From an uncultured Prevotellaceae bacterium (GTDB taxonomy: Bacteria > Bacteroidota > Bacteroidia > Bacteroidales > Bacteroidaceae), in assembly GCA_900314715.1 (NCBI GenBank), contig OMWI01000017.1, positions 62,001-126,000 on the forward strand: DNA of 64,000 nt. The letters run 5' to 3'. The notes under the pieces were generated by a model, which was given only the letters and a program-made list of their open reading frames with translations, did no database searches and had not been told where the DNA came from. A program made the position numbers and the translations under genes. Positions 35,920-44,232 of this stretch are shown one piece after another; the stretch's first letter is position 1; every line of letters starts with the position of its first letter.

Positions 35920-35950
35920 CGCCCAAAGATGAACCATTCACCTTTGGGCG
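35920..35950 (+). terminator. Hairpin after fabG
   Basis: CGCCCAAAG pairs perfectly with CTTTGGGCG over a 13-nt loop. No U-run follows, so it may terminate weakly or only separate fabG from the next gene. Confidence 0.6.
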
Positions 35951-35966
35951 TTGAAATGATAAAAAT

Positions 35967-36656
35967 ATGCAAGTAGTCTACGAAGACAATCACCTTATTA
36001 TAATATATAAGAGCAGTGGTGAAATCGTGCAAGGCGACAAGACAGGCGATAAACCATTGTCGGAAACCGTAAAGGCATATATCAAAGAGAAATATGCCAA
36101 GCCAGGAGCGGTATTCCTTGGTGTGGTGCATCGGTTGGACAGACCTGTCTACGGATTGGTGGTGTTTGCCAAGACCTCGAAAGCATTAGAACGATTGAAT
36201 CGGATGTTTGCGAATGGGGAGGTGCATAAAACCTATTGGGCTATCACGAAAAACCGCCCGAAAGAGATGGAAGGTTTGTTGGAACATTGGTTGGTGAGAA
36301 ACGAAAAACAAAACAAGAGTTATGCTTACGACCGTGAGAAACCTCATTCAAAGTTGGCTCGGTTGAAATATCAAGTCATCGGAGCTACGGACAATTACAC
36401 GTTGATAGAAGTAAACCTCTTGACAGGTCGCCATCATCAGATACGTTGTCAGTTGGCAGCGATGGGGTGTCCTATCAAAGGCGACTTGAAATACGGGGCG
36501 AAACGCAGTAATCCCGACGGGAGCATTTCCTTATTGGCACACCATGTAGAGTTTATCCACCCCGTGTCCAAGGAATTGATTTCCGTAGATTCTCCCATTC
36601 CCGACGATAATTTATGGCGAGATATAGCCGAAAGTGCAAAAAATCCGCTTGATTAA
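35967..36656 (+). CDS. RluA-family pseudouridine synthase
   Basis: This 229-residue protein contains HRLDRPVYGLVVFAKTSKA, with catalytic Asp58 in the HRLD motif, and TGRHHQIRCQLAAMGCPIKG, both typical of RluA-type synthases. It lacks an N-terminal S4 domain, so it is a short RluA-like member (RluC/D have S4; TruC-like proteins do not). It isomerises uridine in rRNA or tRNA; the target base is unknown. It lies 80 bp after fabG. Confidence 0.92.
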   Translation: MQVVYEDNHLIIIYKSSGEIVQGDKTGDKPLSETVKAYIKEKYAKPGAVFLGVVHRLDRPVYGLVVFAKTSKALERLNRMFANGEVHKTYWAITKNRPKEMEGLLEHWLVRNEKQNKSYAYDREKPHSKLARLKYQVIGATDNYTLIEVNLLTGRHHQIRCQLAAMGCPIKGDLKYGAKRSNPDGSISLLAHHVEFIHPVSKELISVDSPIPDDNLWRDIAESAKNPLD

Positions 36657-36736
36657 TTGATTTTCTCGTAAGAAACGAGTGAAGTTTGTATTTTTTTTGC
36701 TTATTTTGCACGTACTACCGATAGGAAACGCCAGTC

Positions 36737-39700
36737 ATGAAGAGATTTTTAAAATGGGTAGGTGTTACCGCTGCAGTACCAGTAGCTTTGGCAAGTATTT
36801 GCGCGGCTTTGCTTTATTTTCCGCCTTTTCAGAATTGGGCGGCAAATAAGGTAGCTTCGTATGCCTCGGAAAAGACTGGTATGGAAATATCGGTTGATAA
36901 GGTGCGATTGGAGTTTCCCTTGAAACTTGGCGTAGAAGGCGTAAAGGTCATTAAGCAAAACGACTCGATTCCCCAACAGAAAGACACAGTTGCCGACATC
37001 AAGAAAGTGGTGGTAGACGTGAAGATGCTACCATTGTTTAAAAAGAAAGTGGAGATTGACCAACTCGATTTCCATGATGCCAAAATCAATACGACCGACT
37101 TTATAGATGATACGAGAGTTAAGGGAACCATCGGAAAACTCTCCGTAAAAAGTCATGGGATAGACCTGAATACCAATGAGATACGTATCGATGATGCACA
37201 AATAGCCGATGCAAAAGTAGATGTGGCATTGAGCGATACGGTGCCAGATGATACTACTAAAACTGAAGTGCCATGGAAGATAAAGGTTGATAACCTGAAT
37301 ATAGAACGTTCGGATGTACAAGTGACATTGCCTGGTGATTCCCTGCAAATGAAAGCCCATTTGGGAAAAGCTACCGTGAAAGACGGTAATTTTGACTTGA
37401 AAGAATCGTCTTATCAAGTAGGGAAGTTGGACATCAAGGATGGTCGTGTACAATATGACGATAAGACCAAAACGCATGCTCGTAGCGGATTCGATAGTAA
37501 CCACATTGATGCGAAAGACGTAAATTTGAGCATGGAGAACATCTCCTATAAAGAACCCAAATTGTCTGCCAACTTGAAAAGTGCCTCGTTCAAGGAAAAA
37601 AGTGGCATAGATGTGCGGGATGTTTCGGGAAAGTTGGCAATGGACGATAAGAAGTTGATACTGAAGAATGCCACCGTAAAGACACCCGATTCAAGTATCA
37701 GCGCAGACTTCGACATGGACATGAATACCTTTGACGTAAAGAATGCCGGAAAGCTCAATGCTAACATTCATGCGAAGATTGGCAAGCAAGACTTGATGAA
37801 ATATATGGGTGATACTCCTGCTGGATTCCGCAAGAAATGGCCCAATTATCCGTTGAGCATTGATGGTGTGGTAAAGGGAAACATGGACAGATTGGATTTC
37901 AAGGGATTGAACGTGAAACTTCCGACGGCTTTCCAAGCCAAGGCATCTGGACATGCGGAAAACTTGAATGACTTGAAACGATTGAAGGCTGACGTAAACT
38001 TCGATGCTAAAGCCCACGACGTGGGATTTGTGCAAGAACTGTTACCCAATGACTTGAAGAAAGACATTCGTATTCCCAAGAACATTTCTATGAAGGGAAA
38101 CGTGAAAGCCAATGGCGACAAGTATAGTGGCAATATTACCATGAATGAAGGGGGTGGAAACATGAAGGCAACCTTCAGTTATGACAATGCCAAACAATCA
38201 TACACGGCAGATGTTGACGCAAACCGTTTGCAATTACAACACTTTGCACCCAATTATGGATTAAGTCCGTTTACGGGAAACGTGGAACTGAAAGGACAAG
38301 GAACGGACTTTACTTCGCCTAAGACAAGGTTGAATGCCAAGGCAAATATTAAGAATTTCAAGTATGGTGGTTATGATTTAAACAACATTTCCGCAGATGC
38401 AACTATGGAAAACGGTCGCACGAAAGCCAAAATCAATAGCAATAACCCATTGTTGAAAGGTTTGGTGGATTTAGATGCATTGATTTCTAAAGACCATTTG
38501 CGTGGCACGATTATGGGAGATGTCGGGAAAATCGACTTGAAGAAATTGGGATTAGTGGATAATACCTTGTCTGCCAGCGGGTGTATGCACCTTGATTTCG
38601 ATTCTGACATGAAACGTTGTCATCGTTTGCGCGGATTGGTAAGCGACTTGACGATACACGATGAACGGAAGTATTATCGTCCAGATGATATGGTACTCGA
38701 TATGTTCTCGTGTCCTGATACAACCCATGCTGTTATTGATTGTGCAGACTTCCATCTCGACATGGACGCGAGTCATTATTATGAAGACCTATTGAAATCG
38801 GCTAATATCATTGCGGCGGAAGTACAGAAACAATATAATGACAGGCATATTGACCAACTGAGCATTCGCCAGCAATTGCCCAATGCTCGTGTATGGTTGT
38901 CGAGTGGAAAAGACAACTTCATCGTGCAAATGCTCAATAAGTATGGATATGGAATAAAGGATTTAACATGTAGCTTGACATCTTCTCCATTGGAAGGTTT
39001 GAACGGACAAATGCATGTGGATTCGTTGATTGTAGATAGTATTTTGCTCGATACCGTTCATTTTGCCGTTCGTTCAGATTCTACTAACATTTTCTATTCC
39101 GCACAAGTAAGGAATGCAAAAGGAAATCCACAATATGTATTTAATGCCTTGGCAGATGGAGGATTGACGGAAAAAGGTACTTATCTTACTGCTTCTGTCT
39201 TTGATTCCAAAGACCAATTGGGCGTGAGAATGGGTGTCTCAGCTGAGTTTGCTGATAGTGGAATGGTGTTCCACTCCTATGGAGAGCAACCGATACTCGG
39301 TTATAAGCAATTTGCCATCAATGACGATAATTACGTATATTTAGGCAAAGACATGCGAGTGTCTGCAGACGTAGTACTAAAAGCGAAAGACGGAACAGGT
39401 GTGCAAATCTATACCAATGACGATAATCTTGAGGCTTTGCAAGATTTGACGGTCAGTGTCAACAAGATAGATATTGAGCGTATCTTGTCGGTGATTCCTT
39501 ATACACCAGCCATGTCGGGTATGTTAAGCGGCGACTTCCACGTAATTAAGAGTGAAGATGAGTTGTCGGTATCATCGAGCATGGACATCAAGAAATTGAT
39601 TTATGAGCAAAATCCCATGGGCGACGTGGCTTCTGAATTCGTCTATATGCCTAAGTCGGATGGCAGTCATTATATAGATGGTATTTTGTCGAGGAATAGC

Positions 39701-41377
39701 ATAGATATAGCCACCGTAAAGGGTATATATAACTCAGCTGAAGATGGTTTTTTGGATGCAGACTTGAATTTGTTGCGTTTGCCATTGTCTATGGTGAACG
39801 GTTTCATCCCAAATCATTTGATTGGATTTGATGGCTATGGCGAAGGAACGTTGTCTATTAAGGGAGCGTTGTCTAAGCCCGTTGTTAATGGTGAAGTATA
39901 TCTTGACTCGGCTTATATGAACAGTGTGCCGTATGGTGTTAAGTTGCGCTTCGATAATGACCCCGTTACAATTACCAATAGTAGGTTGCTTTTCGAGAAC
40001 TTCAACATGTACGGCAGTAATGATAGCAAAGGTGAAAGTCCGTTGTTTGCTGCAGGTTATTTCGATTTCTCAGACTTAGACCACATGAGAATGGACGTGA
40101 GGATGAGGGCAGAGAACTTCCAGGTGATTGACGCTAAAGAACATAGTAAATCGGAGGTGTTTGGAAAGACATTCGTGAACTTCATGGGTATGATGCGTGG
40201 AGAATTATCTAACTTGATGATGCGTGGACGTTTGGATGTACTCGGTTCTACGGATATGACATATATCTTACGTGATTCGCCGTTGACGACAGATAACCAG
40301 TTGGACGATTTGGTGAAGTTTACCAATTTCGCCGACACAGCAGAAGTTGTTGTTACCCGTCCACCATTGACAGGATTCAATATGGACTTAACGCTTAACA
40401 TTGACGAAAGTGCCCATATCCTTTGTGCTTTGAATGCGGATAAATCTAATTATGTGGATTTGATTGGTGGTGGGGAATTGCGAATGCAATACAATCCCGT
40501 TGAAAACTTGCGTTTGACGGGACGCTATACGTTGAGCAATGGTGAGATGAAATACTCGTTGCCTGTGATTCCGTTGAAGACCTTTACTATCCAAGATGGT
40601 AGTTATATTGAGTTTAACGGTGATGCGATGAATCCTCGACTGAACATCACGGCAACAGAAATGACAAAAGCAGCCGTGTCTGAGCAAGGTGAGCAGAGTA
40701 GAATGGTGGAGTTTGAATGTGGCGTGGTGATTACCAAGACGTTGAAAAACATGGGGTTGAAATTCGTGATAGATGCTCCTCAAGATATGACCATTAGTAA
40801 TGAACTGAACACGATGAGCGTAGAGGAACGTGGAAAGTTGGCGGTGACTTTGTTAACAACGGGAATGTATTTGGCTGATGGAAATACTAGTGCTTTCTCA
40901 ATGAATAGTGCGTTGAGTGCTTTCTTGCAGAGTCAGATTAATGGAATAGCGGGAAATGCACTTCGAACGTTGGATTTGAGTTTCGGAATGGATAATTCTA
41001 CAGATGCGAGCGGAAACGTACATACAGATTATTCGTTTAAGTTCTCTAAACGTTTTTGGAATAACCGCCTGAGAATCATCATCGGTGGAAAATTATCCTC
41101 TGGTTCTGACGTTGCTAACCAAAACAATTCCTTCTTTAATAATGTGCAATTTGAGTATCGCTTGAACCAGAAGTCATCGCAATTCCTGAAATTATTCTAT
41201 CAGCGTGACTCGTATGATTGGTTGGAAGGAAATGTCAGTGAGTATGGTGGTGGTTTTATCTGGAGAAGGAAGTTGCAACATTTCAAGGAAATATTCCACT
41301 TTAAGGATAAACCAAATATCGTCATGCCTCCTATGCGTAGAGACACGGTAACAACAAATGTGAAAAATAACGAATGA
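36737..41377 (+). CDS. tamB: TamB-like envelope translocation/lipid-transport protein
   Basis: This 1546-residue protein has an N-terminal transmembrane segment (about 5-30). A very long beta-rich, repetitive body follows (alternating K/D and aliphatic residues, typical of AsmA-like/DUF748-DUF490 grooves). The conserved DUF490 region is near the end (NNRLRIIIGGKLSSGSDVAN). It spans the periplasm, anchored in the inner membrane, and acts with an Omp85 partner in outer-membrane protein assembly or phospholipid transfer. The partner gene overlaps it by 4 bp (ATGA). The family assignment is firm; the exact job in Bacteroidetes is less clear. Confidence 0.93.
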   Translation: MKRFLKWVGVTAAVPVALASICAALLYFPPFQNWAANKVASYASEKTGMEISVDKVRLEFPLKLGVEGVKVIKQNDSIPQQKDTVADIKKVVVDVKMLPLFKKKVEIDQLDFHDAKINTTDFIDDTRVKGTIGKLSVKSHGIDLNTNEIRIDDAQIADAKVDVALSDTVPDDTTKTEVPWKIKVDNLNIERSDVQVTLPGDSLQMKAHLGKATVKDGNFDLKESSYQVGKLDIKDGRVQYDDKTKTHARSGFDSNHIDAKDVNLSMENISYKEPKLSANLKSASFKEKSGIDVRDVSGKLAMDDKKLILKNATVKTPDSSISADFDMDMNTFDVKNAGKLNANIHAKIGKQDLMKYMGDTPAGFRKKWPNYPLSIDGVVKGNMDRLDFKGLNVKLPTAFQAKASGHAENLNDLKRLKADVNFDAKAHDVGFVQELLPNDLKKDIRIPKNISMKGNVKANGDKYSGNITMNEGGGNMKATFSYDNAKQSYTADVDANRLQLQHFAPNYGLSPFTGNVELKGQGTDFTSPKTRLNAKANIKNFKYGGYDLNNISADATMENGRTKAKINSNNPLLKGLVDLDALISKDHLRGTIMGDVGKIDLKKLGLVDNTLSASGCMHLDFDSDMKRCHRLRGLVSDLTIHDERKYYRPDDMVLDMFSCPDTTHAVIDCADFHLDMDASHYYEDLLKSANIIAAEVQKQYNDRHIDQLSIRQQLPNARVWLSSGKDNFIVQMLNKYGYGIKDLTCSLTSSPLEGLNGQMHVDSLIVDSILLDTVHFAVRSDSTNIFYSAQVRNAKGNPQYVFNALADGGLTEKGTYLTASVFDSKDQLGVRMGVSAEFADSGMVFHSYGEQPILGYKQFAINDDNYVYLGKDMRVSADVVLKAKDGTGVQIYTNDDNLEALQDLTVSVNKIDIERILSVIPYTPAMSGMLSGDFHVIKSEDELSVSSSMDIKKLIYEQNPMGDVASEFVYMPKSDGSHYIDGILSRNSIDIATVKGIYNSAEDGFLDADLNLLRLPLSMVNGFIPNHLIGFDGYGEGTLSIKGALSKPVVNGEVYLDSAYMNSVPYGVKLRFDNDPVTITNSRLLFENFNMYGSNDSKGESPLFAAGYFDFSDLDHMRMDVRMRAENFQVIDAKEHSKSEVFGKTFVNFMGMMRGELSNLMMRGRLDVLGSTDMTYILRDSPLTTDNQLDDLVKFTNFADTAEVVVTRPPLTGFNMDLTLNIDESAHILCALNADKSNYVDLIGGGELRMQYNPVENLRLTGRYTLSNGEMKYSLPVIPLKTFTIQDGSYIEFNGDAMNPRLNITATEMTKAAVSEQGEQSRMVEFECGVVITKTLKNMGLKFVIDAPQDMTISNELNTMSVEERGKLAVTLLTTGMYLADGNTSAFSMNSALSAFLQSQINGIAGNALRTLDLSFGMDNSTDASGNVHTDYSFKFSKRFWNNRLRIIIGGKLSSGSDVANQNNSFFNNVQFEYRLNQKSSQFLKLFYQRDSYDWLEGNVSEYGGGFIWRRKLQHFKEIFHFKDKPNIVMPPMRRDTVTTNVKNNE

Positions 41378-43695
41378 AGAAGTCAAAGATAATCATAAGA
41401 AACAAAAATCTCATGAGGTTGATACTGCTATTAATAGTGGCGGTGTCGTTCATGTCGTGTTCTACAACGAAGAATATCCCTGATGACGATCAGCTATATA
41501 CAGGACTTACCAAAATCAAATACGATAATTACGAGAAAAATTCACATTTCATATCTACGCAAGAGGAAATAGAGGCGGCTTTGGCGGCAGCACCTAATGG
41601 TTCGTTGTTTGGAAGTAGTTATTATCGTTCTCCCTTTCAATTCCGATTATGGACATGGAATGCATTGGTGAATAAGGAATCGCCTTTGGCGCAATGGATT
41701 TGTAAGAACTTTGCTAAGGAACCAGTATTGATGAGTTGGGTGAATCCTGAACTTCGTGCTTCCGTGGCTCAATCTGTTCTCAAGAACCATGGCTATTTTC
41801 ATGGACAAGTGACTTCGAAGTCAATTACACAACGCAATCCCAAGAAGGCAAAAATTGAATACAATGTGAACTTGGGACATTTGTTTACTCTTGATAGTAT
41901 ATCGTATGTGCATTTTCCAGAAAAGATGAACAAACTTATTGATTCTACCATAACGAAGGCATTAATAAAGAGTGGAGAACCATTTGATATTACTTCATTG
42001 GATGCAGAGCGTACTCGGTTGAGTAATCTATTTCGAAATAATGGATACTATTATTATCAACCCACTTATTCATCATATCTTGCAGATACGGTAACGGTGC
42101 CAGGCAAGGTGGAATTGAAATTGCAGCAGGTAGATAATGTGCCAGCCGCAGCCCAACATGAGTGGTATATTGGTAAGGTGAGACTTGAACTCAGAAAACA
42201 AATCATGGAAACATTACATGATTCAGTAAAATTCAGGAGCTTTAGTTCACATTTCAACGGACGTCGTCCTCCTATCCGAAATCGTGTAATATTAAGAGAT
42301 TTGAAATTACGTTCGCGCCAATTGTTTAGTTATGATTTATATCAACAGTCCGTTAATAAGATTACTGGAAATGGATTGTTTAGTATGGTTGATTTCAAGT
42401 TTGAACCTCGTGATACGACGGAGACATGTGACACGCTTGATTTAGTCATAAATTGTGTATTTGATAAGCCATACGACTTTTATGTGGAAACCAACTTAAA
42501 AGGTAAGACAAGTGGTTGGATAGGTCCTGGAATGGTTGTTGGTTTTACCAAGAGAAATGCTTTTCGTGGAGGAGAAAAATTGGATATTAATGCGCATGGT
42601 AGTTATGAGTGGCAGACAGGTAACAAATTTATAGGTTCGAGTGATCGTATTCATACTTATGAATATGGTATGGATGCTTCCATTGAATTTCCCCGATTAT
42701 TATTGCCACACAATCGAAGGAAGCGCTTCTTTACAACTCCTTCAACTATCGTAAAAGCTGCAACCAACGTGATTAACCGTGCAAGTTACTTTAAACGTCA
42801 TGTTGTTTCAGGGGAATTAACTTATAGTTTCCAGACATCGGAGAAATCTTTACATTTATTCAGTCCTTTGCATCTACAATATAATTATATGTCGAGTCAT
42901 ACTAGTGAATTTGATAAAATCATGGAGAGAAGTCCTTATTTGAAAGTATCCATGAAAGACCAATTCATTCCGCAGATGAGATATACATATATTTATTCAA
43001 GTCCTTCTGATTATTTGAATCCTATATTTTGGCAAACAACTGTAAGTGAGGCTGCAAACCTTTTGTCTTTAGGATATATGATTGGTGGTGAGAAATGGAA
43101 AGATAAAGATAAGACGATGTTTAAGAATCCATACGCACAATTCTTCAAATTCGAGACGGAATTACGTAAGACGTGGCATCTTTCATCGCACACACAACTC
43201 GTTTCGCATTTGGATTTTGGCATTATTTGGTCGTATGGTAATTCCTCTGCTGCTCCTTATACAGAACAATTCTATGTAGGTGGTGCTAATAGTATCAGGG
43301 CATTTACGGTAAGAAGTATAGGACCTGGAAGTTATGAGCCATCGTCAAAATCCTCTTCATATCTTGATCAAACAGGAGATATCAAATTTTTGGCAAACCT
43401 TGAGTATCGTTCTCGTTTGTTCGGTAATCTATATGGAGCTATTTTCCTTGATGCTGGAAATGTTTGGGCTATGCATCACGATGATAGTAGACCCAATTCA
43501 CAGTTTAAATTCAAGAATGTGCTGAAAGAAATGGCGTTGGGTACAGGTGTCGGTGTGAGATATGATTTGGATTTCTTTGTAATTCGCTTGGATTGGGGTA
43601 TAGGTCTACATCTTCCATATAAATCAGGCTTCTATAACTTACCTAATTTCAAGAATGGACAAAGTATTCATTTAGCCATAGGATATCCATTCTAA
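41374..43695 (+). CDS. tamL: TamL: Omp85-family outer-membrane lipoprotein
   Basis: This 773-residue protein has a lipobox (VSFMSCS, about residues 25-31). POTRA-like domains follow (about 60-360), then an Omp85 beta-barrel with motifs such as EQFYVGGANSIRAFTVRSIG and TGVGVRYDLDFFVIRLDWGI, ending HLAIGYPF with a C-terminal Phe. A lipid-anchored Omp85 beside TamB is the arrangement described for TamL in Bacteroidetes. The start overlaps the tamB stop (ATGA), so the two are coupled. Together they are thought to insert outer-membrane proteins or move lipids. Confidence 0.92.
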   Translation: MKKSKIIIRNKNLMRLILLLIVAVSFMSCSTTKNIPDDDQLYTGLTKIKYDNYEKNSHFISTQEEIEAALAAAPNGSLFGSSYYRSPFQFRLWTWNALVNKESPLAQWICKNFAKEPVLMSWVNPELRASVAQSVLKNHGYFHGQVTSKSITQRNPKKAKIEYNVNLGHLFTLDSISYVHFPEKMNKLIDSTITKALIKSGEPFDITSLDAERTRLSNLFRNNGYYYYQPTYSSYLADTVTVPGKVELKLQQVDNVPAAAQHEWYIGKVRLELRKQIMETLHDSVKFRSFSSHFNGRRPPIRNRVILRDLKLRSRQLFSYDLYQQSVNKITGNGLFSMVDFKFEPRDTTETCDTLDLVINCVFDKPYDFYVETNLKGKTSGWIGPGMVVGFTKRNAFRGGEKLDINAHGSYEWQTGNKFIGSSDRIHTYEYGMDASIEFPRLLLPHNRRKRFFTTPSTIVKAATNVINRASYFKRHVVSGELTYSFQTSEKSLHLFSPLHLQYNYMSSHTSEFDKIMERSPYLKVSMKDQFIPQMRYTYIYSSPSDYLNPIFWQTTVSEAANLLSLGYMIGGEKWKDKDKTMFKNPYAQFFKFETELRKTWHLSSHTQLVSHLDFGIIWSYGNSSAAPYTEQFYVGGANSIRAFTVRSIGPGSYEPSSKSSSYLDQTGDIKFLANLEYRSRLFGNLYGAIFLDAGNVWAMHHDDSRPNSQFKFKNVLKEMALGTGVGVRYDLDFFVIRLDWGIGLHLPYKSGFYNLPNFKNGQSIHLAIGYPF

Positions 43696-43718
43696 AAAAG
43701 GTTGACCATAATACAAAA

Positions 43719-43749
43719 AAGAGGATATGTCTAATTAACACATCCTCTT
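43719..43749. terminator. Bidirectional terminator, GGATG family
   Basis: AAGAGGATATG pairs with CACATCCTCTT (one mismatch) between the convergent tamL and HAD genes, with A-runs and T-runs on both sides. Confidence 0.8.
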
Positions 43750-43755
43750 GCCGTT

Positions 43756-44202
43756 TTATTGTTTAGAGAATCTTAGTTTCTTTTTCCAATTATTCTTGGG
43801 AGTTTCGTAGCTATCTATGTTAGTCTTACTTGCCTCTGCCACTAAGTTCTTGAAATTGGTTCCATCATTAATCATATGGTAGATTTGTCCCCATTCAGGA
43901 ATTCCTCCAACATTATGTGAATCGATGAAAACGTTCGCTTTGATCTTTCTTGAGAAGTGATTGTTCCACTCTTCTTTTTCCTCAGGATAATCCTTGTTGA
44001 TGGAGTAAAACTCAACACCTCTTTCTCTGCACCAATCAACTGCATTCTGCAAAAGTTTTCCTTCTCGAACAGTCCATAAGATTACACGATGTTGTTGTTT
44101 GATAAGCATACGTAATGTCTCAGTAGCGAAAGGAATCTCAGAACCAATTTCTGGATATTTATCATCTACAATTGTACCGTCAAAATCTACAGCGATAATC
44201 AT
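43756..44202 (-). CDS. Small HAD-superfamily hydrolase
   Basis: This 148-residue protein begins MIIAVDFDGTIVDDKYPEIG, the HAD motif I with the nucleophile Asp and acid Asp. WTVREGKLL (Thr, motif II) and FIDSHNVGGIPEWG near the end look like HAD motifs. There is no cap domain, so a small-molecule or phospho-sugar substrate is possible. It lies 30 bp downstream of the Wzc-like gene and is probably the last gene of that operon, so a role in sugar-phosphate or polysaccharide metabolism fits. Confidence 0.82.
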   Translation of the reverse strand: MIIAVDFDGTIVDDKYPEIGSEIPFATETLRMLIKQQHRVILWTVREGKLLQNAVDWCRERGVEFYSINKDYPEEKEEWNNHFSRKIKANVFIDSHNVGGIPEWGQIYHMINDGTNFKNLVAEASKTNIDSYETPKNNWKKKLRFSKQ

Positions 44203-44232
44203 AATGATAAAGTTTGGACATCAGTTAAACGC